The notes under the pieces were generated by a model. The model made no database searches. It saw only the letters and a program-made list of their open reading frames with translations, and was not told the DNA's origin. A program made the position numbers and the translations under genes. A stretch of 64,000 bases of DNA, taken from NCBI RefSeq assembly GCF_000972845.2, contig NC_040016.1, forward strand, positions 11,490,701 to 11,554,700, given 5' to 3'. Below, in pieces: positions 36,541-48,459 of this stretch. This DNA comes from Larimichthys crocea (taxonomy: Eukaryota > Chordata > Actinopteri > Sciaenidae). How positions within the stretch are numbered: position 1 is the stretch's first letter; each line of letters begins with the position of its first letter.

Positions 36541-39026
36541 TTACTTAATAAAATAAATAAAAAATACCTTACAGCTCTGTTGAACACTTTTTTTTTAGCA
36601 TCAGTTGAGATTACAAGTAGTTTGTGGTAGTGGATAATACTTTAGAGGTAGTCCTACAGACATTATAAAACAGCTGGCACCTCTTTAAATTTAGTTGTCT
36701 GAAACAATAGTTGGGAGGATATTTTCCAAGTGATGGGTCTGAGCAAGGATCTTACCATCCGCATTTGTGAAGACGGGAGGTCTTTAAGAGCTGCAGAGAT
36801 TTGGGCCTTTGTGTCTTTTTTTGGAAGCAGACTTATGTCTTAAAGCAGGAGGGAGAGAGCCGGGCTGCCGACATTCCTTATACACACAGTAGTGCCAGTT
36901 TACCTTGAAATCTTTAAAAAATTTAATTGGAAATCTGTTGGTGCCAGGAACTTAATTATTCTCCATGCTTTTCATAGCACCAGTGATTCCCGCTATGGTG
37001 AATGGAGTTTTTTTAACATCACCTGGGTTTATCACAAGGAAACTGAAACTAAGTGAGAATTAATTTCAGTGGTGTCAGATTCAAAATAGGATATATATAA
37101 AGAATAAAACAGCAAAGGAAAGCGTTAATGGTGTACCTAGTGAATCTTTTATTTGAGTTGGTATATGTGAGGGTGTCAGGAGGGTGCTGGGAATAATACT
37201 GTTAGTTAAATATTGAAGAAAAAATAAGTTTTTCCTTTAAACTTTAAGGCTCAAACATATTAAACATTTCTTTTTTTCTTTTTATCCACCCACCAGTTAA
37301 TGAAACAAATTAAAACTGCATTCATTCATCTCAAGTCTTACTTTTTTTTTTAATTCAAGTCTTTTTTTTATACCTCCAATTTATTTTCTTGGCATACTGT
37401 ATATTTAATCATTTATTTAATTTAGCAAGTTAGTTAGGAGAAGAGCAAGAGAATCTTTCCATCAACTACGCCTGTCAGTGCCATTATTTGCCATAATTTA
37501 AATTAAGAAGCCTGGTGAGATTTGATCTCGTGATCTCATACCACTTAACCCAACGTTCCACCAGAAATGATAATTAACAGGGGATTTATTTTAGAGAAAT
37601 AGTCTTGGTAGCTATAAACACCGATCCATATGCAGTAAAGTCCACAGCCCTGCCACCTCCTAATGTTTTGCAGATGTTTCTGTTGTACAGGTTGTGGTGA
37701 ATTTTTTTCACTCATCAGCCCACAATTTCTTTTCCCCAGGTATCTCATTCCCAGGATGTCTCTCTGTAGCTGAGAGCAAGAATGATGCAAAGGTTATTGG
37801 ACTTTCATCTTGCGTGACGTGACATGACTGCATCAGGCCACCTACTGAAGTACTAAGAAGGTCAAATGGTACCTTCATATATTACTATCAGTCATAATGT
37901 GTAAGCAGCTCTAACTTATTCTCCTCCTTCTTGCACTAGTTGTAAGAAGTTGGGAGTTTGGAAAAGGATGTCTGTATTTTGAAGCTTTGCAGAAGTGACA
38001 ACTGATGCTGCCAGTGTCTCGGTAATCACGTTCCCTCCTCCAAATTTGTCATCCACCCCTCTACTTTCTTTCTTTTCCAGCACAAATAAATGCACCCACA
38101 GACTCTTGCTTCTCGAGCTTCATTTTTGCACTACGGTGACACCATTAGTTCCCTCCAAGAGAAATATCTGCGCCACATGATGACGCATGACTATATTAAG
38201 GTCAAGAATAAAAAAATAATTACTGTGTAGTACAGAAATGTTATAAATAAATGGGGCATAATGTGCCATTCATCTCATGCTAGCGTGTTTTGATCACAGT
38301 GAGGCTGAAACCTCCCTAATGAGCATAGTTAATGCTTGTCACAGTCATTTTGACTGAGACTATTACTGTGTCTAATGAAGCTGATTTGTATTTTTAACTG
38401 GATCCCACAATATTCTATCCAAGCTGTTATTCTTTCTATATAAAATTAAAAATGATATTCATTGTACACTGTTGCAAGCAATAATGCTTATAGGTGATCT
38501 AGAGAGCTGCAGTCCTCCTGCGTGTGTGCTGAAGTGTGAAAGCTATGAAAGCTATTCCACTGTTGACTATCCCCCAGTGAGAGCTGGCAATACTGAAATG
38601 CAGAGAATTTGCAATAGAATCCCATTAGATTGATTGTCCCTTCTTTTTGGTGCATGTTTCATTTCCCTGTTGTTTGCCAGTAACAGCAAGGCTACATCTC
38701 AGTGTAATTTCCCTGTGTATGTGAAGTTTTGCAAGTCAAATTTTCTGCTCTTGAATTGAATTACAAAAAGCGGTCACAGCCATACAGTGTGTTTGCATCT
38801 GGATCATTTAATATTTCACTGTCAAGGGTCGTTAATCTTGCTCTTGTTTCATATACAAATTGTGCATCAATAATGTGCAGGAACAAGAACAAGGGGATAT
38901 ACAATAAATCACACAGGGGGGGCATTTTGGATTAATCACATCACATTTTTAATGAACAAAAGAAACAGAAAAATTAACAACAGATTCATCCTTGTTTCAA
39001 GCTCCTGCTTAAGATAAACTATGCAG
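36541..39026. other. Unrecognised noncoding stretch
   Basis: AT-rich sequence without a supported gene. A TTTCTTTTCCAG acceptor-like site near 38071-38082 is followed by a short frame that does not look coding. Confidence 0.5.
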
Positions 39027-39290
39027 CGAAAGTCTGCGGCAGGTCGGTTCAGACGACAGGCACAAACACTTTAATGTGCTATTCTCTGCTTTAAATAATC
39101 ACACTGTGTAAAGATGACAGTAGCGGCAGCCTTACATTTAGACCCTTTAGCCAGCTCATTTAGCACCACACAACACCCACAGCTTAATTAGCTCAGTCAG
39201 TATCATCTGCAATTCTGAATGTTTTCACAGCATCTTTTTGATGCTTTGCAGAAAGACACATTTTCTCTGTAATTTAGTCGGCTACCCATT
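39027..39290 (+). repeat. Duplicated segment, copy 1
   Basis: The core GACAGGCACAAACACTTTAA, then CATTTAGCACCACACAACAC, then ACCCACAGCTTAATTAGCTC and TTTTCTCTGTAATTTAGTC, is matched at 43086-43335 in the same order and orientation. Identity is about 75-80% by eye with small indels. No coding frame is shared. It is either a local duplication or two insertions of one unnamed repeat. Confidence 0.75.
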
Positions 39291-39689
39291 TAATCATTCC
39301 TATATCATGCAAGTGTTTTCACACTTTAGCGACCAGTTAGCTGTGTTGTGATGGCCTACATTAAAGCCTATGCTGTGACTGTGTAACGTTAACTGTGTGA
39401 CACTGTCAGGCTCTAATTGTGGTGATGATTAGTGAGCAAGGACTGTGACTTCTTTCATTTATCATGACCCAACTTTACGCCAAGTCAAAACTCATCAGGA
39501 AGGGTGTACTAATTCCTGCAGTTTTATTACATTTTTTTTACAACTTGGATTTTAAATGACTCAGTTAAACACAGTGACTTCTCAAAGAAGTCCTACAGAC
39601 CAAGAAGCACAAGTGATCATACATCATACGAGTTGTAAACAAACCCTGAGGTTAGCCAAACTTGTTGGGAGATAATAATAAAAACACAT

Positions 39690-40305
39690 TACCCAAACTG
39701 TACTGTCTACTATCTGCTAAGCTGACAAGTGGCGTACCACAGGGTTCAATCCTTGGCCCCAATCTTTTAATCTCTGTACATGTTCACCCATGACTCCTTA
39801 ATTAGATAACTTAAGTACGGTTCCTATCACTGTTATGCAGACGATACTCAGCTCTAGCTCTCCTTCAATTCTAATAACCTCAGTCAAAACTCTACTCTAC
39901 AAGACTGTCTGACATTTATCACAAAATGGATGTCAGACAATTTCCTTCAACTTAACTCTGATGAAACCAAAGTCCGTATCATTGGCCCTGTCAGAATGTC
40001 CCAAAACGTCCAGAAGAGTTATCTTCGACCAACATATTCATTTTGAGCAGTTTCTTCCATCTTAGAAACGGCAAAAATGTATTTATTTATTTTTTCCCAT
40101 ATTCTAGTGTAGTCATTTATATCTTTGTTTCCTCCTCCTTAGATTATTGTAATTCGCTCTTCTGTGTTCCAGCTCCGGTAAATTCACTGTTTTATTGTTC
40201 TGTTTTATTTTTCTCAAGCTTGCATTATCCAGCAGCTTGTAATGTTGGTTCCGAAAGGTGCATTACAAATGAATTTTACTTACTCACTCACACCAAATAA
40301 AATGA
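39690..40305 (+). mobile_element. LINE relic (L2/CR1/Rex-like), 3' part
   Basis: Contains decayed reverse transcriptase (GVPQGSILGP at 39731-39760 and YADD at 39834-39845), then the C-terminal signature SSSLDYCNSLF near 40120-40155. It ends GGTGCATTACAAATGAATTT then TACTTACTCACTCAC, the short-repeat tail typical of this clade. Stops and frameshifts interrupt it throughout. The 5' part is missing (5' truncation), and the finger and endonuclease domains are absent. Confidence 0.8.
39727..40300 (+). pseudogene. Reverse transcriptase pseudogene of LINE
   Basis: Pieces in order: S-G-V-P-Q-G-S-I-L-G-P-N-L-L then a stop; Y-H-C-Y-A-D-D-T-Q-L then a TAG; W-M-S-D-N-F-L-Q-L-N-S-D-E-T-K-V; F-F-H-L-R-N; and F-V-S-S-S-L-D-Y-C-N-S-L-F. 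These match the motif order of L2/CR1-group reverse transcriptases, which copy LINE RNA at a nicked target. The YADD aspartates are intact but the frame is broken several times, so no active enzyme is made. Confidence 0.8.
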
Positions 40306-43085
40306 TTTAGATTATTTGCTTATTTGCTGAACATCACAGATCCACATCAAATCATTTTTCTGTTCTGTTCTCATTATTTGAAATGGCAAGCCAACTTATT
40401 TAAAGCTACCACTGATACCTCACCACTTCCTGCACGTGATTCACAATAAACACATAATGTGGGTTAGTTAACGTTAAACAGACACTGGTAATGTCAAGTA
40501 ATGGTCTAGACGTTTTTCTCTGGAGGTTGTTTTAAACTTAGCAGAATGCATTTTAATACACGTTGAACATGTTTGATAAAAGGAGAAAAACAAGGACTAT
40601 GAAAAAGATAATGTCATGGGCAGGTCAAGTGGGTCGTTGAAGATATATACAAACATGTGGGGATGCTGAGATAAGCAGTGTAGACACACAAAGGACTGAG
40701 TGCAACTTCATTGTAATCATAGTTTACCACAGCAGCTATCTATTGGATCTATACTGCGTTTTAACCTCCGAACTATATATATTTTCACAGACCTAAGTAT
40801 CATGTTGGCATAGATACGTAGTTTACACGGATAAGGTTGCACATGTCTCAATCAGTGCTCTGCTCGGCAGTGTGTAAGTGTTGATTTTTTTTATGGCTAA
40901 ACTGTTAAATTTGCTTCCAACCTGACTGACCATGACTTCATTTTAAGAAATAATACCACACTCCTAGATGTCTGCAATAAACTTGATGGGTATGGTATTA
41001 TTACAAGCCATATGTGTGAATCCCACTTACCAAATGTCCACTGGACTAAATGCCAAGCTGTTCTTACTGTATAAGCTGCTTGTTTTCTTTTGCTTTTATT
41101 TGGAAAATGATGATAAATATCAGTGAGAGACACACATGTATTTCATTATTGTTTATGTGCTCAGGTAAATCCTCTATAATCTTTCCATTTCTGTCACAGT
41201 CTACCTGTTCTTTTGTACATGCATTGGTGGATTTGTTATATGCTAATTATTTATTGTTGTTTTTTTCCCCCTCTACATTTGATTATCCACACTGGAAACA
41301 TTCCCAGGCTCATTAGCTGGTTGAGATAAATCTACCCAACCTTGTTTGGTATTAATGCGATTCTCAATTGCTTTATCTTACATCAAAGATGAGGAATTGG
41401 CCTGATGATAAAAGCTTTCTCTAAGGAAAGTTATTCTATTGACTTTTAAAAAGATAAGTGTCTCTCTGGAAAATTAAACTTGATTATTAAACATTAATGA
41501 GTCTATTGTATTGTTCAACAACAGAGATGAGGTCAAGGTTTGTGTCCAAGAACTGAACATAATAAATATCCAAAAGGTCTTAGGAAGTCAGAAAATATGC
41601 TCATTATCAAACTGAAAATTGTCTCTGGCATTGTGAAAAGTTAAAAATAAAAGTTGGATCACTTCACGAAGGTTTTTGACCTGCAAAACAAACCCAAAAT
41701 AAGTAGTAAACCCATTGTAAGTAAGTAAAATAACCATTGTAGGCATTTTACTGTTCATCACATTTACAAAAGACAGACTTCATGTTGCTTGGTACACATG
41801 CTGATTCACAGATGGCATTACACATGAGTACATTTGCAGCAGATACACTCATACTTTCATATATACTTTGACATTTGAACAGATGCTGCACAGTTATTGT
41901 CTCACTATTTGATCAACACATAAAATCAATACAGACTAAACTCTCGTGTGTTCTCTTTGCTGGTAGTTGTCTTACAATATTTTCTTACTTTAAACTGACA
42001 TTTTTAAAATATTTTTTATCATGACAGAGATGCTGCAGGTGACTGATATAAAAGCTGCCTGCACTATATAGCAATTTGTCTGCTTGCATATCGTCGTTGT
42101 AAAGGGAATAGTTTAATGATTTTGAAAAGATGATGATTTGCTTTTACAGATAGTTAGATGAGATTTATGCAGCAGACTAACTTTTATCCAGGACTAGTTG
42201 CCAGGCAACCAACAAAAAGTTACTGGTCCAGGCCAAGGCCGAATAGTCCAGCCCACACTACCTGGCAAAGTGATGTGTCATTTTTACACTTCTGTTTTTG
42301 TACGGATTAAAGAACCATTGCATTGGTATTTTTTATAGACAGCTGTACGTGCATATTTGTTATGATTATGTTAGTTATGTTAAAAAAACTAGCTAGTCAA
42401 CAACAACAGAAGACATAGCAGCTGCCACTATCAGGTGGTGTGGGACTTAGTGCCATAGAGTGTTACGTACTTCTCACAGCTCTAAAGTTACACAGTGCAA
42501 AAACAGGGGTACGGTGCAGAGGCACCATTCACCTAATTACAAGCCAGTGTAGCATCAACATGATTAAAAAAAAAAGTTATTTTATGATTTATGTTATGAA
42601 AAATTACAAAGTGTTACTTTGAACGAACAAGCACCAAAATATGGCCCAACTGAACAGCCCTGGATTAGTTTCTTTGCTCTAAAGCTACAGCAGTTTTAGC
42701 AAAGTAAAACTGGGAGCAGTGAAAACATAAGAAAAAAATATCTTCGTACTCACAATTATTTCCAATATGATTAAACATAAAACAAGTCACACCACTGTCA
42801 TAATTACAGAAATGCTAAACTGAGTTTTAAAATGTTTTTTTAAAACATGTCTCTAACATACCAGTCATTATTTTTCTCTTGGGTGCAAAAGTTTCCAAAT
42901 GGCAAATCAAAACTTATTTTTCCTCTCGTGTTACTTGGGTCTGACATCTGTCTGAAGAAAGAATCTCCTAATTGGGACCAATTTAGCCAAAAAGACATAA
43001 CAGAAATCACCTGAGAGAGGCCCCGCTGTGGTCTGCTCCCCTCTAAGCAGTCCACTGAACAGTCCGTTTCTGTGCCAGGGTTCAA
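40306..43085. other. Unrecognised noncoding stretch
   Basis: No supported gene. The open frame at 41050-41316 (+) is hydrophobic and Ser/Phe-rich without a domain. Nothing named lies between the LINE relic and the second duplicated segment. Confidence 0.5.
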
Positions 43086-43335
43086 ATGACAGACACACAT
43101 ACACTTTGATTTGTTAGTTTTCTTCTCTGTGCTTCAAATATAATCACATACTGTGCCATACGAGAAAAAACAGAAACGTATCAGCAACCTTATATTTAGG
43201 CCCTTTAGCCACATCATTTAGCACCTCACAACACCCACAGCTTAATAAGCTCTGTCAGTACCATCTTCATGTTTTCACTGCATTCTTGAGTAAAAGACAT
43301 TTTCTCTGTAATTTAGTCAGTTACATATCTATGGA
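43086..43335 (+). repeat. Duplicated segment, copy 2
   Basis: Partner of 39027-39290. It reads GACAGACACACATACACTTT, then CATTTAGCACCTCACAACAC, then ACCCACAGCTTAATAAGCTC and TTTTCTCTGTAATTTAGTC. The offset is about 4.05 kb and the orientation is the same. Confidence 0.75.
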
Positions 43336-43426
43336 CTGCTAAAGGCTACCCTATACCTACCCAGGCATAGTCACTCACCTCTATACCCAGGGTCTAGGTT
43401 GGGATCAGCAGCAGGCTATATAAGGC

Positions 43427-44000
43427 TAAATCAAATCAGATTTTATTTGTATAGCCCAAAGTCACAAAGTACATTTGCCTCAGAGGGCTTTACAATCTGT
43501 ACAGGGAGTGACACCCTCTGTCCTTAGACCCTCGGTTCGAGTGAGGAAAAACTTGCCCACAAAAAAACTTTAACAGGGAAAAAAGGTGGAAGAAACCTCA
43601 GGAAGAGCCACAGAGGAGGGATCCCTCTCCCAGGACGGACAGACGTGCAATAGATGTCACGTGTACGGAACAAATCAACACAAACATATTGTACAATTAC
43701 AATGACTGATAAAATGACAATGAATTACAATGAATGATAAAATGATTACAGTAGCAGTGGAACCTGTGATAGAGATAGAGAGACACAGATGCACAGCAGC
43801 AGCAAATCATAAATTATAAACTATAAACTGTAATAAAGATATGGTAGCAATAATGACAGTAATAATAATATATGTAGTGGACGTCATGCAGGACCACAGC
43901 AGCAGCCAGTTTAGTTAGTAACATGCATTAATGAGACATGTATGTTTACAGATGGCGATGGTAATGGTGATGGAGGGAGAAAGAGAGTTTTCAGTAAAGT
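43427..44000 (-). mobile_element. Retroposon, 3' region (minus strand)
   Basis: The plus strand starts AAATCAAATCAGATTTTATT, then TGTATAGCCCAAAGTCACAA, which is the reverse of a fish retroposon 3' tail. It continues with the highly characteristic GAGGGATCCCTCTCCCAGGA, CGGACAGACGTGCAATAGAT and later GTCATGCAGGACCACAGCAG. No open frame is kept. It is abundant across perch-like fish; the exact family name was not determined. Confidence 0.7.
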
Positions 44001-44194
44001 GAGATGTGACTGCATCTTCCAATACCAATACCGCTATCAGTCTCTACCACAAGCGGCTGCTGGTAGGACCACTTTTGCATGCGGTTCACAGTATTTTTAA
44101 GTCTCTATGTCAAATGTTTCAATGTTGGTGAACTAAAACACCTGGTTGGTCTGCACACAACCTCTGCCTCAAGCTAACAACTTGGTATGTACCA

Positions 44195-44242
44195 ACATGT
44201 ATACCCAGGTGTTTACTTACATGTATACATAGGTGTGTATCT
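44195..44242 (+). repeat. 24-bp minisatellite, left part
   Basis: Two consecutive 24-base units, ACATGTATACCCAGGTGTTT+ACTT and ACATGTATACATAGGTGTGT+ATCT. A partial degenerate unit precedes them (TTGGTATGTACCA). The same unit reappears at 44472-44519, beyond a retroposon insertion. Confidence 0.75.
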
Positions 44243-44261
44243 ATATCCATATGCAAGTATG

Positions 44262-44307
<46 letters not shown>
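44262..44307 (+). repeat. (TAA)15 microsatellite
   Basis: An uninterrupted trinucleotide run, most likely the tail of the minus-strand retroposon. Confidence 0.97.
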
Positions 44308-44311
<4 letters not shown>

Positions 44312-44470
44312 TAGTACTTTTTATTTAAAAGTGATTTTCAAGGTACTCAAAGACGCTTTACATAAGAAGAACATCAAGTCATCAAAACAATATGAGCTAG
44401 TATACTAAAAACACAATAGACTGAGATAAACATTAAAGGCACTTTTAAAAAGGTGTGTTTTTGTTGGATA
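44262..44470 (-). mobile_element. 5'-truncated retroposon with (ATT)n tail
   Basis: Read on the minus strand the element ends GACGCTTTGAGTACCTTGA-like sequence (plus: TTCAAGGTACTCAAAGACGC), then AAATAAAAAGTAC and a tail of about 15 ATT units (plus strand TAA repeats at 44262-44307). The pattern GCGCCTTTCAAGG...TTTACA is common at the 3' end of a fish LINE/SINE group. The body is about 160 bases. Confidence 0.6.
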
Positions 44471-44471
44471 T

Positions 44472-44519
44472 TTGAATATACCCAGATATCTATGTACATG
44501 TATACCTTGGTATGTACTT
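44472..44519 (+). repeat. 24-bp minisatellite, right part
   Basis: Two 24-base units: a diverged one (TTGAATATACCCAGATATCT+ATGT) and a closer one (ACATGTATACCTTGGTATGT+ACTT). The phase and length match the units at 44195-44242. Confidence 0.65.
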
Positions 44520-45360
44520 ATATACATACAGCATATATAATAATGATGATTAAGATATCGCTGCCTATGAAAGTTTACAGGTACCTGTAATAAATTAAAG
44601 AAGCTGTGTACAAAAAGGACCTAAGTGTGTGTAATGGATGCACATGGTCGCAGATGCTCTGGAACTGTTGAGAACCACGCAGACATGACGCAGTTGGTCA
44701 AATTCTTAGCTGTTCTTTTCACCGACTGGTCTCTGTAGTGGTGGAGCAGGCAGAACTATCAATATGTAAATGGCTGGTTAGGGGCTTTTCTTCATCCATT
44801 TATAGCCAACTGAATTGGGAATTCGGAGAGTAGAAATAAGGCTTATGCACAGACGTCCAGTTCCACAAGTGAGATTTATAGAAATATAGAAATTCACGCT
44901 TTATAAATCCAATGAAAAGAATGTATATTCTTCTCTTTTTGTGCTTACACACTGCTTTAGTTATGACAACACAGCATTCTTATATCCATTCAGTCTATTT
45001 TTCCATTATCTTGCTATTGTAGCAGCAGTCTTATATATAAGTCCATTTCCCATTGATTTGTGTTTACCCTTACCTTAACCTGAGCCCAAACAATGTTATA
45101 ACAAAGTTATGCTTAACCACAATCGACCTTACTCCAACTGAAATAATTCAACTCTGAAATATCTAACCATAACCTAACCAAGCGGTAACAACAACCACAG
45201 TTCAGTAGTAAGGGAAAGCACTCTTTGATGATAAGACAACTCAAGAGAGAAACACACTTCAAAGTCTGGACTTGAGCCTGCATGAGCTAGCAGAAGAGGT
45301 TAGTGACTTAAATAGATGAACTGTGATTCTGTGTCCTGCTGTGCGCATGATGTATGGATT
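44520..45360. other. No recognised gene
   Basis: AT-rich sequence. A segment at 44640-44880 (CACGCAGACATGACGCAG, then ACTGGTCTCTGTAGTGGTGG) looks repeat-like but I cannot assign it. Confidence 0.45.
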
Positions 45361-45478
45361 GCATTTGCACCTGGCTGGGATCTGATCACAACGTAAGCCA
45401 GCCCACCTTTAGATGTGTTTTTTGCATTAACACACATTTTTCCTGGAGGACATTGCATGTTAATGCCAGGTATAAAAT
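45361..45478. mobile_element. Possible short MITE
   Basis: The left GCATTTGCACCTGGC (45361-45375) and the right GCCAGGTATAAAAT (45465-45478) are imperfect inverted repeats. The interior contains GATCTGATCACAACG, a phrase I associate with a fish MITE. About 118 bp. No target duplication was recognised. Confidence 0.35.
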
Positions 45479-45617
45479 ATCTGCAGCAAATGAATGCAGG
45501 AGTGGATGTATGAGGGTTTGATCAGTATCCTACAGAATCCAAAACTACGGTATCACCTAAACGATAGAATAGTGAAAGATAGATCATGCATCCTCAGTGA
45601 TGGATATTGAGGTCTTG

Positions 45618-46129
45618 TGATTAACGGGTAGCTAGGTGGACCAAAGAGGCAAACGCTGACTTTACGAGCAAACAGGGTTTATTTAACAACTGGGGGTGTA
45701 AGAGCAGGGAGGTCCAGATGGCACAAAGATGGGGTCCAGGGAAAGTGAGGAGGGGGAAGCTGGGATACTCGTGAGGGCAGATGACGACGGGGAGGCGAGG
45801 AGGAGGAAAGGGTCCGGGAGAGGAGCAGGTCCAGAGGAGCAGTGACAGGCGATTTAGGGCACGGGAGAACAGAGTCAAAAACGAAGCAGGAACACAGGAA
45901 GGCAGAAGAAATACCGGAAAACAAAAAAACACAACGAGTTCAGGAAAACACTAAGGTCATAGTCACAAGGAACCAGGAGCCTGAGAAGTTACCGCATGGT
46001 GAACTGCAAAGTTCTGGCAATGAGTGAGTGGAGAGCCGGAGTATTTCAACAGGAGAGTGATTAGTAAATGCCTCAGGTGTACCCGGGACCCGGCACAACA
46101 ACAGGGGCAGCACAGACGTGGACATAACA
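45618..46129 (-). mobile_element. Possible solo LTR
   Basis: On the minus strand it starts TGTTATGTCCACGTCTGTGC, is C/T-rich in the middle, and carries a polyadenylation-like AATAAA (plus-strand TTTATT at 45678-45683) near the end. It finishes GGGTAGCTAGG-type sequence with TTAATCA at 45618, so the borders are TG...CA. The length, 512 bases, fits an LTR. Long open frames here (for example 45621-45932 on the minus strand) are readings of the C-rich strand. No five-base target duplication was seen, so the borders may be wrong or it may be another retroelement end. Confidence 0.4.
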
Positions 46130-47927
46130 GATCCTTCCACAGGCAGTACCGTTGAACACAAAAGATGATTTCCTATTGAAATGATATCTCACACATAAAA
46201 GTGAAAGTTGTAATAAGTTTTACAAGTAACCTCATGGTTTAAAAATCACACAACAGATAATAATTGACTTTGTTCCATTGCTGTATTTTTATAGGTAGGT
46301 AAAATGCTTTTCAGGCCACATGGGCAGAACCTTAATAGAAAAGAAATGGCGTTCAGTTAATGTTCTGAAAAGCTCCATCAAACAGCATCTGACTCTAAAA
46401 CAACTTTTTTTTTAAAACTAATTGTTGACATCACTTGATGTGATTAGCAATGATGTGATATGGAAGGCACAATGAAGTTGAAAATGGCTGTTTTCCACAG
46501 AAACCGTAAAGCTGCATAGATATATTGTCAGATAGGATCGTTTGCAGTGTCATTTAAGATAAAAATGGGTGTAAATTGGGTGTAAATAGCTTCCATCCTC
46601 CTCGGTTCCATCAGTTCTCTCTGGCTAATAGTATAACCCCACACTACTTTGTGTCCATAGGAACACAACAGGAGCCAATGGGAGAAAGTTTGTTGCTAAC
46701 AAAATCTAAATGACAAGTTATTTTCTGTAAAGGTCACAATCACCTAAAATCATAGCAGCATGAAGGAGTGAAGCAATTTTCCTTGGTAAACTTGATATAG
46801 CCCATTACATTTAGCCGAGGCAGAAGGAAGATAATTTATAAGATTTTGCAAGATGCAAGTCTCTCTTAACAGCAACAGGTGTGTGAGTTAGATGTGTTGA
46901 AAACAGCTTGGGTTCGTTTTCCTAAAGCAGCAGATGGAGAGTGGTTTTCTCTGAGAGTGCCGGGTCATATGCAAGCTTGATTATACAGACGACAGTGAGG
47001 AAGCGGAGCATTGGTGGAACCTGTTTTGTGCTCATTTTACATAAACATGTCAGTATTTATTGGCCGGTTTGAACATTAAAATCTGGTCACGAATACAATG
47101 AGTCATAGAAAAGAAGCTGTAAGTGCAGCTGGCCAGATTTAGATCATTACTCTAAGTTATGGCATGATGCTGTAGTGGTAATTGCAGTATAATGGGCCGT
47201 CAATGTAAATGAGGATGTTGGTAATTGTAGCTGTCTGGCAGAAATTACACAAGAAAGTAAGTTCATTTTCTATTACTGGTAATAAAAACATTTCTTCAGC
47301 TTTACTTTTTCACTGGCTGACATTCTGTAACTTTGCACGTTTTTCTTGTTGTTGTTTTTTTTCTGTTAGAATGAATTATTCCGACTTATTCCACTTACTG
47401 CGCTAACAAGAGGAGGAGTCGAGGTTGGATGGAATAAAAAAAAGATCAGAAAATATTGAAAGTGCGTTTCAAGGTGCTGTGTTTGGGATTCATTAAGACA
47501 GGTCACTGTTCTTAGCTCGGTCTAATCAAGAGAAAAATAGCAGGCATTGCTTGTCTCAATTAAAGAGCCAAACAGTCAATTTATATGATCATCAACACAA
47601 CCAGTATGAGAAATAATTTAATACTGCAAGTAATGTTCTGCTTGAGTGAAAGGGCACCGCAGGCCCTCCATTACTATCTGATTGGTATTCATAAAATAAG
47701 ATATGGGCCTGCCAGTATCGTCTTCTTCACCTTAGCATTAATTGTTAGCTACAGTAATGACTTTGACCTTCACTAGTGAGTTGTTTAAGTATATTGTGTT
47801 TAATTCTCCTACATCTGAGATTCAGCAGGCTTGTCAGTGTCATACTGAAGAATGTAAACACTACTGTTACATGAATTAAGCATGCTGATTTTTAACTTTT
47901 TAAACTTTTTTCCAAGTTGCAAAGGAT
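46130..47927. other. Unrecognised noncoding stretch
   Basis: No supported gene, RNA or named repeat. The frames at 47209-47406 and 47585-47776 (+) have no domains. Confidence 0.5.
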
Positions 47928-48100
47928 ATATATTGCCTTTCTAGTCTCCTGACCTCTCAAAGCACTTTCACACTATCACACATTACACAGTATCTTGCCC
48001 AAGGACACTTCGACATGCAGACTGGAGTAACCGGGGATTGTACCGCCGATCATCTGATTACTACTATCTGATGACTACCTCCTGAGCCACTGCCGCCCCA
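47928..48100 (-). mobile_element. tRNA-headed SINE, copy 2
   Basis: The minus strand starts TGGGGCGGCAGTGGCTCAGG. The A box TGGCTCAGGAGGTAG lies at 48089-48075 and the B box GGTACAATCCC at 48044-48034 (consensus GGTTCGATCCC; two changes). It continues AAGTGTCCTTGGGCAAGATA, then GAAAGTGCTTTGAGAGGTC and ends GAAAGGCAATATATATCC. This is the usual order of an abundant fish SINE. Its head matches the SINE at 20.0-20.2 kb but its tail is different. Confidence 0.8.
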
Positions 48101-48421
48101 GGATGGCTGGGTATTCAAACTGAGTTGTTACTGACTGAAATGTTGCTGACACACATCACAGAACAAGAGTGATGTGTGTGGGAGGGAATGAGAACTAGTA
48201 TGGTTAAGGTTAGACTACAATTGTATGGCAACCAAACCACGGTTAGAGTATCATGGTCTGTGTTAGAACTGAATATATAAAACTCTAAAGTACTGAAAAC
48301 TGTCTTTCTCTAAGTCTTTCACAGTTTTTGATTGAAAACATAGTTTAGCCATTTCAGATGGCATTCTGCCGAGCCAAAGTTTGTCTGGATGAGGTTTAAC
48401 ATATAATGAGAAGACTGACTT

Positions 48422-48459
48422 CTTTTGTCGAATGAAAAGAAGTTTTCATTTGACAAAAG
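48422..48459. repeat. 17-bp near-perfect hairpin, 4-base loop
   Basis: CTTTTGTCGAATGAAAA (48422-48438) and TTTTCATTTGACAAAAG (48443-48459) pair at 16 of 17 positions, and the exception can form G-U in RNA. The loop is GAAG. The minimal loop makes it cruciform-prone. Confidence 0.9.

Noticed and set aside
45621..45932. 103-codon minus-strand frame rich in Pro, Ser and Leu
   Set aside because: It is the C/T-rich strand of the possible LTR. No domain, and overlapping frames are equally open.
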